Part shown: one piece after another, positions 9,045 through 17,986 of the stretch
Layout: each line of letters starts with the position of its first letter
Position numbering within the stretch: position 1 is the first letter of the stretch
Assembly: GCF_000154845.1 (NCBI RefSeq)
Contig: NZ_DS981462.1
Span: forward strand, 1,751-65,750
Reading direction: 5' to 3'
Length of the DNA: 64,000 bases
Source of the DNA: Phocaeicola coprocola DSM 17136
GTDB lineage: Bacteria; Bacteroidota; Bacteroidia; Bacteroidales; Bacteroidaceae
Program-made: the position numbers and the translations under genes
The notes under the pieces: generated by a model
What the model saw: only the letters and a program-made list of their open reading frames with translations
The model's database searches: none
Told to the model about the DNA's origin: nothing

Positions 9045-9070
9045 TAAATCCTTCCAATAATTAAGGTAGA

Positions 9071-9107
9071 AAGAGGCTGCTTATTCAAAGCAGTCTCTTT
9101 TTTTATT
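9071..9107 (+). terminator. Terminator after rubrerythrin
   Basis: The stem AAGAGGCTGC pairs with GCAGTCTCTT (one G-T pair) and is followed directly by a run of T residues. Confidence 0.85.
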
Positions 9108-9283
9108 TACTCCCAACTATACCATATTAATAGCAATCAGTATAACTCTTTTGTCATCACTCTTCCAACACGAAATACACCCGTTCAATAACTTTAGACA
9201 ATAATAGTCCTGATCTAGCTAGCTCCAACCCAATAAATAAACCTTGCAGTAACTCAAATCAAGGAATAGCTAGTTTTTATAGA

Positions 9284-9316
9284 CAATAAAAAAGCGACCC
9301 TTTTTCGAGGGTCGCT
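9284..9316 (-). terminator. Terminator after secG
   Basis: On the minus strand the stem is AGCGACCC at 9309-9316, with the loop TCGAAAAA and the complementary arm at 9293-9300, then a T run. It ends the minus-strand sigma-54 activator to secG transcription unit. The stretch between this and the rubrerythrin terminator (about 9108-9283) shows no gene. Confidence 0.88.
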
Positions 9317-9339
9317 CATTCTGCAATATATCTTTTTTA

Positions 9340-9726
9340 TTAATTAGCAGCAGAATCTTTAGCTGCAGGAGCAGCAACAGGCTGATCGGTTGCTGCATCA
9401 GACTGAGGAGCAGCAAATCCTGCAGGAGCATTCAGAGGGTTAGTTTTCTGTTCTTTTACTGCCTGATCCATAATAACAGATGAAGCTTCGCTTGTGGTAG
9501 GAATAACATAAGCTGTAGCAACACTCACTACAACCATAAAAATAGCCAATCCCCAAGTAAGTTTTTCAATAAAATCTGTTGTTTTGCGAACTCCCATAAT
9601 CTGGTTTGAAGCAGCAAAACTAGAAGAGAGACCTCCTCCCTTAGAATTCTGTATCAACACGACAAAACACATCAACACAGCTGCAAGTACGATTAATCCT
9701 ACAAATAATAAATACAATGAATACAT
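9340..9726 (-). CDS. secG: Preprotein translocase subunit SecG
   Basis: This 128-residue inner-membrane protein has two transmembrane helices (about residues 3-23 and 56-76). The loop between them, IQNSKGGGLSSSFAASNQIMG, is the SecG hallmark. A low-complexity Ala/Pro/Gln tail (about 85-128) extends beyond the usual SecG length of about 75-110, as is common in Bacteroidota. SecG assists SecYEG-dependent export. It is the last gene of an operon carrying lptE, so the unit concerns envelope biogenesis. Confidence 0.93.
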   Translation of the reverse strand: MYSLYLLFVGLIVLAAVLMCFVVLIQNSKGGGLSSSFAASNQIMGVRKTTDFIEKLTWGLAIFMVVVSVATAYVIPTTSEASSVIMDQAVKEQKTNPLNAPAGFAAPQSDAATDQPVAAPAAKDSAAN

Positions 9727-9732
9727 TTTCTT

Positions 9733-10515
9733 TTATTTTGATTTAGCGTTAATAATCAATTTTTCCAAAAATCTTATTTGGTCTGCAAAGTAAGCATTTT
9801 TTTTTGGATATTTCAAATTTAATTTTTTAATTATTTCAAGAGCTTTGTCATATCGTTGCTGTTTTACATAGATCTTAGCCAAAGTTTCAGTAAAATAATT
9901 TTCATCCGAACTTTCTTCTACTCTCGCTACCTCATCTTCTTGCTCTTGTATATCTGTTTCCTCCGGAACTTCATCTGTCGTATCTGATTCTTGCATCAAG
10001 TCATCCTCTTCCACCACAGCCAAGGTTTCAGAACCTGCTGACTGTTCAATAAAGTTATCAATCAAATCCTGGCCTTTCAACATGGCAGAAGAAGCAGGCT
10101 CTGCATCAGGTTCCTGCATCAAAATGGAAGTATAATCTACATTAACTTCTGCTGGCAATGGCAGTTCCATAGAAGTTTCCTCCGATAAATCCGACAAGAA
10201 ACGGTCTATCAAATCTAAAGTCCGGTCAGTAGAGGAATCACTTGATACGTTTTTTTCAGAGGGGTGTTTCTTTATTACCAGACGCTCTCCTTCGATGTAA
10301 TAGAAAAGAACACTTAAATCGGCTATATACAATGCACTTTTCCTTAATTCATCCTTGAAATCAGCATCCTGAAGCAAGAAGAGATTTTTCAGATAAAGTA
10401 ACCGGACTGTCTGAAAATAAGGATAGCGAGCCAATAAATTTCTCAACTCAAACAAGCTATCCTTATTCAAATATTCCGGATGCAATATCCACTCATATAA
10501 ACGTTGCTGCATCAT
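9733..10515 (-). CDS. Conserved Bacteroidales protein with C-terminal TPR-like helices
   Basis: This 260-residue, probably cytoplasmic protein has no signal peptide. The first 90 residues (starting RLYEWILHPEYLNKDSLFEL) are a helical region found in Bacteroidales genomes. Residues 110-200 are acidic and of low complexity. Residues 205-255 contain a TPR-like pair (ETLAKIYVKQQRYDKALEII). It lies between lptE and secG, six bases before secG, and is probably co-transcribed. I do not recognise a function; a scaffold role linked to envelope assembly is only suggested by position. Confidence 0.75.
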   Translation of the reverse strand: MMQQRLYEWILHPEYLNKDSLFELRNLLARYPYFQTVRLLYLKNLFLLQDADFKDELRKSALYIADLSVLFYYIEGERLVIKKHPSEKNVSSDSSTDRTLDLIDRFLSDLSEETSMELPLPAEVNVDYTSILMQEPDAEPASSAMLKGQDLIDNFIEQSAGSETLAVVEEDDLMQESDTTDEVPEETDIQEQEDEVARVEESSDENYFTETLAKIYVKQQRYDKALEIIKKLNLKYPKKNAYFADQIRFLEKLIINAKSK

Positions 10516-10524
10516 TTGAATGAA

Positions 10525-11052
10525 TTACCAGTTCGCTACTGTTGCATTAAATATTTGTTCCACTATTTCATCGATCATCTGGTTAACCAGATCTTCCTGA
10601 ACAGAAGACAACTGCTGGCTTGCATTATACTCACGGCTCGCAGAAAATTGCTGTTCAAAATCTTCAGCATGATTTGTGTTATTCACGAAACGTACATTAA
10701 CAGTCATTCTCAACTCAGCCATAGTAGAATAACCGTCGGAACCTACACCCTTATTATAAGCATCGTAGTTTGTAATCTCACCTGACAATTCCAAATCTCC
10801 CCCTTGTCTAACCTGTTTCAAGCGAGTTTGCTGCATGTATATATCCTGCAAAGCCGTATTAAACATCGACTCCATAGGTCCCCATACAAACGCTGCAGAA
10901 CGGTTCGGGAAATTTTCGAAAGAAATTGTTTTTACCTTATCATAATTAATGGATGCACCATTAAACTTATATGACACAGTACATGCCGCCATTATACAGA
11001 CAGCAACAGACAAAACAGAAACTAACTTATAATATTTTTTAATCAAGCCCAT
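10525..11052 (-). CDS. lptE: LptE-family LPS-assembly lipoprotein
   Basis: This 175-residue lipoprotein has a signal peptide ending in the lipobox MAAC (Cys at about residue 24). A small alpha/beta domain of the LptE family follows (SINYDKVKTISFENFPN, then a basic strand pair and a C-terminal helix). In Gram-negative bacteria LptE plugs the LptD barrel that inserts LPS into the outer membrane. The Bacteroidota version is divergent, so the name is by family. Its first codons overlap the end of the sigma-54 activator gene by 14 bases, implying co-translation. Confidence 0.82.
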   Translation of the reverse strand: MGLIKKYYKLVSVLSVAVCIMAACTVSYKFNGASINYDKVKTISFENFPNRSAAFVWGPMESMFNTALQDIYMQQTRLKQVRQGGDLELSGEITNYDAYNKGVGSDGYSTMAELRMTVNVRFVNNTNHAEDFEQQFSASREYNASQQLSSVQEDLVNQMIDEIVEQIFNATVANW

Positions 11053-12340
11053 ATTCTTTTATTTTTCGATAGAGCGTACGCTCTGATATTTTTAAATCAT
11101 TCGCCGCATTCTTGCGTTTGCCGTGATGGCGTTCCAATGCTTTCCGAATCATTTCTTTCTCCACTTCATCCAAAGAAAGATTTTCTTCTACATATTCTTC
11201 TGTATCTTGAACTTCTGCTACTTCATCCGAAGAAACCTTTACTGGAGATATAGTATTTACAGACGAAACAGAAGGCTTTACAACAGGCACAGAAACCGGA
11301 GCGACCACTACTGGGGGGTCTTGTACCATTCCTACCGGATTCTGTAAATAATGTACAGTCGCAGTTTCCGTAGAATGATTTATCGGAGTTCCGGCACGTT
11401 CGGACATAATATCGTGAACCAGTTTTTTCAGCTCGGTTACATCGCGACGCATATCAAACAAAACCTGATAAAGAATTTCACGCTCGCTTTCAAAGCCTTT
11501 TCCTCCGGAAGTATTCTTCACTCCCAATAAAGCCGGCAGACGAGATACCGGTTGCGCAGGCAAATACCCCTGTAAAATGTCTGCTGTAATATCGCGGTTG
11601 GTTTCTATAATAGAAATCTGTTCTGTTATATTTTTCAACTGACGAATATTGCCAGGCCAGGAATATGATACAAGCATATGTCTGGCATCGTCAGTCAACT
11701 GAATGGCAGGCATACGATATTTTTCAGCAAAGTCAGCAGCAAACTTACGGAACAGCAAAGCAATATCATCCGGACGCTCACGCAAAGGAGGTATTTTGAT
11801 TGGAACTGTATTCAAACGATAATACAAGTCTTCACGGAAACGTCCTTCCGCTATTGCATCTGCAAAATTCACGTTTGTAGCAGCAACAATACGCACATCC
11901 GTCTTCTGAACTTTAGAAGAACCTACCTTAATATATTCGCCAGACTCAAGGACACGCAACAAACGAGCTTGTGTGGATAATGGTAGTTCGCCCACCTCAT
12001 CCAAAAAAATCGTTCCCCCATTGGCTTCAGCAAAATATCCGTTACGGTCACTGATAGCTCCGGTAAAAGCCCCTTTCTCATGCCCGAAAAGCTCTGAATC
12101 AATAGTTCCTTCAGGTATTGCACCACAGTTGACTGCGATATAGGGACCGTGTTTGCGGCGACTGAACTGGTGAATAATTTGCGGAAAGCTTTCTTTACCG
12201 ACACCACTTTCTCCTGTTACCAGTACAGACAAATCTGTAGGAGCAACCTGTATTGCAATGTCAATAGCCCGATTTAAGCCTTCGGCATTACCAATAATGC
12301 CAAATCGCAACTTTATATTCTGTATTTCTGACTTTACCAT
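11039..12340 (-). CDS. Sigma-54-dependent transcriptional activator lacking a receiver domain
   Basis: This 433-residue AAA+ activator has Walker A GESGVGKE (residues 43-50), the sigma-54 contact loop GAFTGA (90-95), and a Walker B FLDEVGELP. A linker of about 120 residues (265-385) follows, and a Fis-type helix-turn-helix ends the protein (about 395-433, RKNAANDLKISERTLYRKIK). The AAA+ domain starts at residue 12, so no response-regulator or sensor domain is present. Activity may be set by expression level or a partner protein. It heads the operon with lptE and secG, an unexpected neighbour set for such a regulator. Confidence 0.92.
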   Translation of the reverse strand: MVKSEIQNIKLRFGIIGNAEGLNRAIDIAIQVAPTDLSVLVTGESGVGKESFPQIIHQFSRRKHGPYIAVNCGAIPEGTIDSELFGHEKGAFTGAISDRNGYFAEANGGTIFLDEVGELPLSTQARLLRVLESGEYIKVGSSKVQKTDVRIVAATNVNFADAIAEGRFREDLYYRLNTVPIKIPPLRERPDDIALLFRKFAADFAEKYRMPAIQLTDDARHMLVSYSWPGNIRQLKNITEQISIIETNRDITADILQGYLPAQPVSRLPALLGVKNTSGGKGFESEREILYQVLFDMRRDVTELKKLVHDIMSERAGTPINHSTETATVHYLQNPVGMVQDPPVVVAPVSVPVVKPSVSSVNTISPVKVSSDEVAEVQDTEEYVEENLSLDEVEKEMIRKALERHHGKRKNAANDLKISERTLYRKIKEYGLD

Positions 12341-12360
12341 ATTCTACATTCAATATATGA

Positions 12361-12392
12361 CAAAATTACAAAAAGTTTAATACATCAGGCAA
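12361..12392 (-). promoter_or_regulatory. Promoter of the sigma-54 activator-lptE-secG operon
   Basis: On the minus strand: TTG, 21 bases, TAATTTTG. It lies in the 66-base gap after the DUF5686 gene and ends about 20 bases before the activator start codon. It is of the primary-sigma type, so the activator itself does not appear to need sigma-54 for expression. Confidence 0.65.
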
Positions 12393-12406
12393 TTTTGGCA
12401 GAAATT

Positions 12407-15040
12407 TTAAAATACGGTACGAATCATAAAGCGAATACCCCACTTGTTTGCAGTTGGAAGATTGTTATAATTCAAACGGCGTACATACTCTACATGCAAA
12501 AGCTTGAAGATATTATGTATACCAGCGGTAATCTCCACATAAGGCTTCTTGGGATCCATCACATTGCTTGAATAGCGGTATTCTCCATTATAATCATAAT
12601 GTCCCGGGAACTTCATCAGTATATCGTCATTACGGTTTTGCTCCAGGAACGGATTATTTTTATCGGTCAACGTTCCCCACAAACATTTTACGCCAATAAA
12701 CTCACGCCATTTCAGTTTTTTCAACAATGGAATACGATTGAACAATTTACCTTGCATATTCCATGAAACATCCAATGAAGCATAACGGTCGTTTAAGAAC
12801 TCCATATTGTTAATCAAATTGAATGTCTCATCCTGAATGATATAAGAAAGATTGGCAGCGGGCATAATCAACAGCGGGAATGGTACTTTATTCCACTGAA
12901 TACCTCCTTTCAAACGGGCATCAACATTTCCCCATGAACTAAACCAGAAACGTTTATAGACACTTGCTTCCGTTACATTATACGTATAATCGCCTCCCAA
13001 TACACCTTTCAAAGCCAATGTATGCTGCAAAGTAAACACCGGAGCATCCAGATTGATAGGAAGACGCCGCTGTTTGGTGTTGACAAATGTTTCACCAGGA
13101 GCATAGCGGAATGCAACAGATGCTTCAGCTACCGTAATGTCATGAGTATTGAATGGAGAATGTACCCATTTTTGTCCAGACAACTGCTGTTCAGCAATAA
13201 ACGTCTGCAATGAGCTTTCACCGGCCATCGTACGATAGAACAATTCTCCGCATGGCTCATAGTTAGCATAGCGAATCATTGCAGTCGTTTTAAAGCCAAA
13301 CTCCCGTTCACGTTCATATTTTATGGTAGCCTTACGCTCATAATTATACTGATCGACAGTACAAACCTTCAATGAAGTAAATACATTATCCTTATCTGTA
13401 TTAATAAACTTATCAGAAGGCAACATATTATCATATTGATAAGTAAACGTGAGTGAATGTTTAGGGAATTCACGCGGCAAATATTCCTTCTTGTCGAATG
13501 AATACTCTACCTCACCCATATATTTGGATTTCTGGTCTTTAAAACCATATGCATAATACCCTTTCAAAAACAAATGCGGATTCAGGTTTGCCGTAGTCTG
13601 GGCCGAAGCACGCAAACGAAGTCCATCAATATAATTTGAAGTAATCATGGTATTGATGGGACCTATATCTACCTTACTATCCGGCGTACTGGTCTCCACG
13701 AAGTTTTCAATAAAAGCTTTCAATACGAACATGATATACTTGAATCCTTTTATTTTGGTCAAGTCGTCAACAAAACTGCTCATTCTGTTTTCCGACTGAG
13801 TCAAATCTTCTTGCCTGTACTGACTCCAATATTTGTCATCACGCATCATTGCATTGACATCTTTTATCTCATCACCTTTCTTCTTAAAAAGCTTATCAGG
13901 CAAAGGATCAAAAGTAAAATCAAAATAGCGGGTAGTACGCCTTACAAGATAAGAGCCCAATACTTTCTTTAGATATGACAGTTCGCACAACATGTCATCT
14001 TCCAATAAAGCCCATTCACCAGTAGGAAGTTCACCAAATTTTTGGTCGATGATCATATTATCAACGAAATTAATATCCGTTTTTTTAGGCAAGTTCAACT
14101 GACATTCTTTTACACGATAAGTTGAGTCTGCCAAAATATACAGATGTCCAGTAAAACCAAAATCCTGAGAGTTATTAGGGACAAAAGATAAATGGAAGCA
14201 TTTATCCCGCTCTACATATACCGTATCCATTATATAGAACTTATAAAAACGAATACCTGCGTCCGAAACAGGGCTATCGAACGGATACTGCAAAAAGCGG
14301 AAACGATCTTCATAAATATCTATATCCTGAAAAACATCCTTCAAAACCGTAGTCAGCATATCACCTGTACTAAACAGTTCATTGACTCCGGTTGAATTTA
14401 TTCCCTGAATAATTGTCTTCTCCGAACGTGGATTTTTTCTAAAGATTTTCTCCGAAACAGTTTCATCAACAGAAAGCGGCAGGATATTTTTTCCCGTTAC
14501 ATCACAAGTTTCTACCTGATCCCGAAAAAAAGGATACTTCTTAAACAGCCACGACTCTCGCAATGAATCTGTGGTAATATTATTCATCGCAAAAGTAATC
14601 TTCTGATACTTATTATAATGATAATAGTCGTTTTGCTCCAAATTTGTTTTCTCTTTTGAAGCAACTACTTTCTTCATAAGTTCTACTGCCGGATTATTTT
14701 TACGTGAATACTTTTCACGCTTGGGCTTTACAATAACTTCATCGAGAACCAAATCCGACTTCATACTTATATTCAGTTCGGTTGTCTTAGAAGAAACTGT
14801 TATCACTTGTGTAGCATATCCCACCATCGAAAATGTTAACTTTGTCCACCCCGGATGATAATCTATCGAATATTTTCCATCGATATCTGTGATTGTACCT
14901 ACACCTTTCCCATCATAATAAACATTCAAATAAGGAATTGGATCTCCTGTATCGGAATCAATAACAACTCCGTGAATTTGAGCACACAGACCTACAGCCC
15001 AAATGCAAAATGTCATTATTAGGAGTAATCGTTTTACCAT
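12407..15040 (-). CDS. DUF5686 outer-membrane protein with carboxypeptidase-regulatory-like domain
   Basis: The protein is 877 residues from the chosen start. I prefer the start at 15040 (MVKRLLLIMTFCIWAVGLCAQ) because it gives a clean signal peptide and because the reading frame upstream overlaps a predicted promoter at 15085-15115; the Met at 15073 is an alternative. After the signal peptide comes a CarboxypepD_reg-like domain (about residues 22-105), a DUF5686 central region, and a C-terminal beta-barrel-like half ending in IRFMIRTVF. The family is common in Bacteroidota outer membranes and its function is unknown. It is transcribed alone. Confidence 0.87.
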   Translation of the reverse strand: MVKRLLLIMTFCIWAVGLCAQIHGVVIDSDTGDPIPYLNVYYDGKGVGTITDIDGKYSIDYHPGWTKLTFSMVGYATQVITVSSKTTELNISMKSDLVLDEVIVKPKREKYSRKNNPAVELMKKVVASKEKTNLEQNDYYHYNKYQKITFAMNNITTDSLRESWLFKKYPFFRDQVETCDVTGKNILPLSVDETVSEKIFRKNPRSEKTIIQGINSTGVNELFSTGDMLTTVLKDVFQDIDIYEDRFRFLQYPFDSPVSDAGIRFYKFYIMDTVYVERDKCFHLSFVPNNSQDFGFTGHLYILADSTYRVKECQLNLPKKTDINFVDNMIIDQKFGELPTGEWALLEDDMLCELSYLKKVLGSYLVRRTTRYFDFTFDPLPDKLFKKKGDEIKDVNAMMRDDKYWSQYRQEDLTQSENRMSSFVDDLTKIKGFKYIMFVLKAFIENFVETSTPDSKVDIGPINTMITSNYIDGLRLRASAQTTANLNPHLFLKGYYAYGFKDQKSKYMGEVEYSFDKKEYLPREFPKHSLTFTYQYDNMLPSDKFINTDKDNVFTSLKVCTVDQYNYERKATIKYEREREFGFKTTAMIRYANYEPCGELFYRTMAGESSLQTFIAEQQLSGQKWVHSPFNTHDITVAEASVAFRYAPGETFVNTKQRRLPINLDAPVFTLQHTLALKGVLGGDYTYNVTEASVYKRFWFSSWGNVDARLKGGIQWNKVPFPLLIMPAANLSYIIQDETFNLINNMEFLNDRYASLDVSWNMQGKLFNRIPLLKKLKWREFIGVKCLWGTLTDKNNPFLEQNRNDDILMKFPGHYDYNGEYRYSSNVMDPKKPYVEITAGIHNIFKLLHVEYVRRLNYNNLPTANKWGIRFMIRTVF

Positions 15041-15084
15041 AAAAAATTTCAATACGCTTTTTTCGATATTCATAAAAACAGAGG

Positions 15085-15115
15085 CGAAATTACTGCTCTT
15101 TATTGTTTTAGACAA
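15085..15115 (-). promoter_or_regulatory. Promoter of the DUF5686 gene
   Basis: On the minus strand: TTG, 20 bases, TAATTTCG (one mismatch from TAnnTTTG). The predicted start site near 15078 rules out translation from the frame's first Met at 15130. Confidence 0.55.
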
Positions 15116-15212
15116 GTCAAGTAGTAACAAAAACGATAAATAGACCGTCTTTTATGCAGTATTAACTATTATTAATTTAGATTTTTAGGAAAGTCAATTC
15201 AGAGAAAAAGCG

Positions 15213-15220
15213 TAATTTTG
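15213..15220 (+). promoter_or_regulatory. -7 element for the inositol-lipid operon
   Basis: TAATTTTG matches the -7 consensus and lies 47 bases before the first gene of the operon. No good -33 TTG was found at the right spacing, so confidence is moderate. Confidence 0.45.
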
Positions 15221-15267
15221 TGCACTCAAACAAAAAAAGATTCGTATAATTTTCAAGATTAATAAAC

Positions 15268-15747
15268 ATGTCTAAAATACCATTATTCCATAACCTGATA
15301 GCAAGTGGCTTTGGCTCAGGGTACAGTCCTATCGCACCGGGTACAGCTGGGGCATTGCTTGCCACACTTATCTGGTGGGGATATGCATCTTTATTTAATG
15401 ATTACTACCAAACATTACAATGTACATTTTTACTTGTTTGCATATTTACTTTTTTAGGCATCTGGTCATCGGGGGTTTCTGAAAAATATTGGGGCAAAGA
15501 TCCATCGCGCGTAGTAATCGATGAAATGGTTGGAACATGGATTGCTCTACTTGCTGTACCGGCAGACAATTATATCGGATATATGTTTGCAGCATTTATT
15601 TTGTTTCGTTTTTTCGATATACTTAAACCATTAGGTATCAAACAGGCTGAAAAATTACCTTCCGGATACGGTATCATGGCGGATGATATCCTGTCGGGAA
15701 TATATGGAGGCATAGTCATTCTTTTGTATCGATTCGTGTGCGCGTGA
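15268..15747 (+). CDS. PgpA-family phosphatase, probably phosphatidylinositol-phosphate phosphatase
   Basis: This 159-residue membrane protein of the PgpA family has the signature FGSGYSPIAPGTAGAL (residues 15-30) and the acidic motif VVIDEMVGTW. Three or four hydrophobic helices follow. PgpA enzymes dephosphorylate phosphatidylglycerophosphate. Here the gene starts a run containing a CDP-alcohol phosphotransferase, an AUR1-like enzyme and an inositol-phosphate synthase. By analogy with the Bacteroides thetaiotaomicron inositol-lipid cluster (about BT_1522-1526, from memory), it more likely removes the phosphate of phosphatidylinositol phosphate. It overlaps the next gene by 10 bases. Confidence 0.85.
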   Translation: MSKIPLFHNLIASGFGSGYSPIAPGTAGALLATLIWWGYASLFNDYYQTLQCTFLLVCIFTFLGIWSSGVSEKYWGKDPSRVVIDEMVGTWIALLAVPADNYIGYMFAAFILFRFFDILKPLGIKQAEKLPSGYGIMADDILSGIYGGIVILLYRFVCA

Positions 15748-16262
15748 AAAATTTATTCATATCTATTTGCAAAAAGGGAGGGCTATTTATGTTCATCAGA
15801 GCGCAGCTCTCTGCACAGATTGCTACTTTTGTCGACTTTCTGATAAGCATTTTATTGAATCAATGTGCAAATGTATACTATGTATATGCGACACTAATCG
15901 GTTCTATCAGCGGAGGATTAACTAACTGTGCTATTAATTATAAGTGGACTTTTCAGACAGAAGACTGTAGCCCTATTCCTGTCATCATAAAGTACACTTT
16001 GGTATGGATAGGAAGCATTGGACTAAATTTATGGGGGACTTATCTATTAACTGAATTTCTTACGTTACAAAATAGTTTTATCTCAATAAATCAATCAACA
16101 GCTTTCATTATCGCCAAGGTCAGCGTATCTATTATAGTTGCGATATTATGGAACTATAATCTACACAAGACATTTGTCTTTAAAGATGCACATATCAATG
16201 AAAAACTCAAAAATAAAATAAAACAAATCACAAACCAACATGGAAATAAAAAAACAAGCTAA
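15738..16262 (+). CDS. GtrA-family membrane protein
   Basis: This 174-residue protein has four predicted membrane helices and the GtrA pattern: a helix-rich start ([23 protein letters not shown]), [13 protein letters not shown] in the middle, and [10 protein letters not shown] near the end. GtrA proteins are linked to membrane translocation of lipid-linked sugars. The start is uncertain: a GTG at 15738 overlaps the pgpA-like stop, another GTG is at 15744, and the first ATG is at 15789. It sits inside the inositol-lipid operon and overlaps the next gene by 23 bases, so it may move a lipid intermediate. Confidence 0.8.
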   Translation: MRVKNLFISICKKGGLFMFIRAQLSAQIATFVDFLISILLNQCANVYYVYATLIGSISGGLTNCAINYKWTFQTEDCSPIPVIIKYTLVWIGSIGLNLWGTYLLTEFLTLQNSFISINQSTAFIIAKVSVSIIVAILWNYNLHKTFVFKDAHINEKLKNKIKQITNQHGNKKTS

Positions 16263-16923
16263 AAAATTGCGTGATTCACTTCAGCAATTAATTTACAAAA
16301 TCATTAATCCTTTGGTTCATGGAATGATTAAGATCGGGATAACTCCTAATCTGGTTACAACAATCGGATTCCTCGGGAACCTAGCAGGAGCTTGTATTCT
16401 GGTTTATGCAGGTATAAACCAAGATATGAATCATTATAGTTTAATAGGATGGGCAGGTGGAGTTATTCTACTGTCATCACTATTTGATATGATGGACGGT
16501 CAGGTGGCTCGTATCGGAGGTATGTCTTCAACATTTGGAGCAATGTACGATTCTGTACTAGACCGATACAGTGAATTAGTAACACTGGGAGGTATTTGCT
16601 TTTGCTTAATTGGACATGACTACCTATTAGGAGCTATTATTACATTTGCTGCCCTCGTCGGCTCATTAATGGTAAGCTATGTACGTGCCCGTGCTGAAGG
16701 CCTCGGTTTAGAGTGTAAAATCGGCTTTATGCAACGTCCAGAACGAGTGGTATTAACAAGCCTAGGATTACTGATATGCGGCATTGTTGCTACACAAAAT
16801 CCAGATTTATCTTTCGATCCAATGCTTATTTTAATTGTTCCTATGGGCTTTATCGCCATTTTTGCTAATATCACAGCTTTTGCACGCATTGAGTATAGCC
16901 GCAGACAACTTATGAAAAAATAA
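16240..16923 (+). CDS. CDP-alcohol phosphatidyltransferase, probable phosphatidylinositol-phosphate synthase
   Basis: This 227-residue integral membrane enzyme carries the complete family motif D83-x2-D86-G-x2-A-R-x8-G100-x3-D104-x3-D108. Such enzymes join an alcohol head group to a CDP-diacylglycerol. With myo-inositol-1-phosphate as acceptor the product would be phosphatidylinositol phosphate, which the PgpA-type phosphatase could convert to phosphatidylinositol. The acceptor assignment is inferred from the inositol-phosphate synthase at 19133-20440. The catalytic motif itself is directly visible and canonical. The next gene starts 10 bases downstream. Confidence 0.88.
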   Translation: MEIKKQAKKLRDSLQQLIYKIINPLVHGMIKIGITPNLVTTIGFLGNLAGACILVYAGINQDMNHYSLIGWAGGVILLSSLFDMMDGQVARIGGMSSTFGAMYDSVLDRYSELVTLGGICFCLIGHDYLLGAIITFAALVGSLMVSYVRARAEGLGLECKIGFMQRPERVVLTSLGLLICGIVATQNPDLSFDPMLILIVPMGFIAIFANITAFARIEYSRRQLMKK

Positions 16924-16933
16924 TAGATCACGT

Positions 16934-17869
16934 ATGAAGATAATGACAGATAAACCTTCTACAAGAGAAATAAGTATATTAGTCATTTCTCTTGTAGCAT
17001 GGATCAGTGTAACGGCAACCTTCATCGGTATACGTCCTGAGCATATAGGGATGGGAGTCCTTATCGCATTGTTATTTCTGATCAGCAAGGAAACAAAAAA
17101 GCTGATTGTAGCGTTACTTCCTTTCGCTATATTCGCGATTTCATATGACTGGATGCGTATTGTTCCCAACTATGAAGTAAACCCTATCGATGTAAAAGGT
17201 TTATATGAAGCTGAAAAAAATCTTTTTGGAATTATGACTGCCCAAGGAGTTCTTACTCCCAATGAGTTCTTCCACATTCATCATTGTGCAGTCATGGATT
17301 TCATGGCAGGAATCTTTTACCTCTGCTGGGTTCCAGTCCCTATTTTATTCGGATTAGGACTGTATTTTAGCCGACAGCGCAAAATATATTTGCGATTTGC
17401 TCTTGTATTCCTTTTTGTCAATTTGATAGGATTTGTAGGATACTATATACATCCGGCAGCTCCACCCTGGTATGTTATGAATTACGGCTTTGAGCCAATT
17501 TTAAATACACCTGGAGACGTTGCAGGATTAGGAAGATTTGATGCAATGACGGGACTAACAATTTTTCAGGGATTATATGGACGAAATGCAAACGTATTTG
17601 CAGCAGTACCGTCCCTGCATTCAGCCTACATGGTTGTTGCATTGTTTTATTCTTTCCGGGCACGCTGCTACAACTGGCTACGAGCAATATTTGCAATCAT
17701 CATGGTAGGTATTTGGTTTACGGCTGTATATTCCGGACATCACTATATCATAGATGTAACACTTGGTATTCTATGTGCATTATTAGGCATATGTTGCTTT
17801 GAATATGTATTAATGCGTATACCTAAATTCCGTAGCTTCATAGAACGTTACACAAAATATATTGAATAA
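16934..17869 (+). CDS. AUR1-like PAP2-superfamily enzyme, probable inositol phosphosphingolipid synthase
   Basis: This 311-residue multi-pass protein shows the PAP2/AUR1 pattern. Residues 171-180 read YIHPAAPPWY, the PPW segment typical of the AUR1 branch. The active-site histidines lie in VPSLHSAY (His229) and YSGHHYIID (His269/His270), with Asp274. AUR1-type enzymes move phosphoinositol from phosphatidylinositol to ceramide. Bacteroides make sphingolipids, so an inositol phosphoceramide product fits, but this is inferred from family and neighbours. It is the last gene of the four-gene rightward operon. Confidence 0.85.
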   Translation: MKIMTDKPSTREISILVISLVAWISVTATFIGIRPEHIGMGVLIALLFLISKETKKLIVALLPFAIFAISYDWMRIVPNYEVNPIDVKGLYEAEKNLFGIMTAQGVLTPNEFFHIHHCAVMDFMAGIFYLCWVPVPILFGLGLYFSRQRKIYLRFALVFLFVNLIGFVGYYIHPAAPPWYVMNYGFEPILNTPGDVAGLGRFDAMTGLTIFQGLYGRNANVFAAVPSLHSAYMVVALFYSFRARCYNWLRAIFAIIMVGIWFTAVYSGHHYIIDVTLGILCALLGICCFEYVLMRIPKFRSFIERYTKYIE

Positions 17870-17912
17870 TAAAGAACTATCTCCTTAGGCCCAATAGGGT
17901 CTGATAAAAATC

Positions 17913-17955
17913 AAATGGCATGTACAAAAGGAATATTCATTTGTACATGCCATTT
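17913..17955. terminator. Bidirectional terminator between the AUR1-like gene and the PfkB kinase
   Basis: There is a perfect 16-base inverted repeat, AAATGGCATGTACAAA at 17913-17928 and its complement at 17940-17955, between convergent genes. A shorter stem, AGGCCC with GGGTCT near 17886-17902, precedes it. Confidence 0.85.
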
Positions 17956-17986
17956 ATGTATGAAGTTAACTTACGTATGTTATGAT

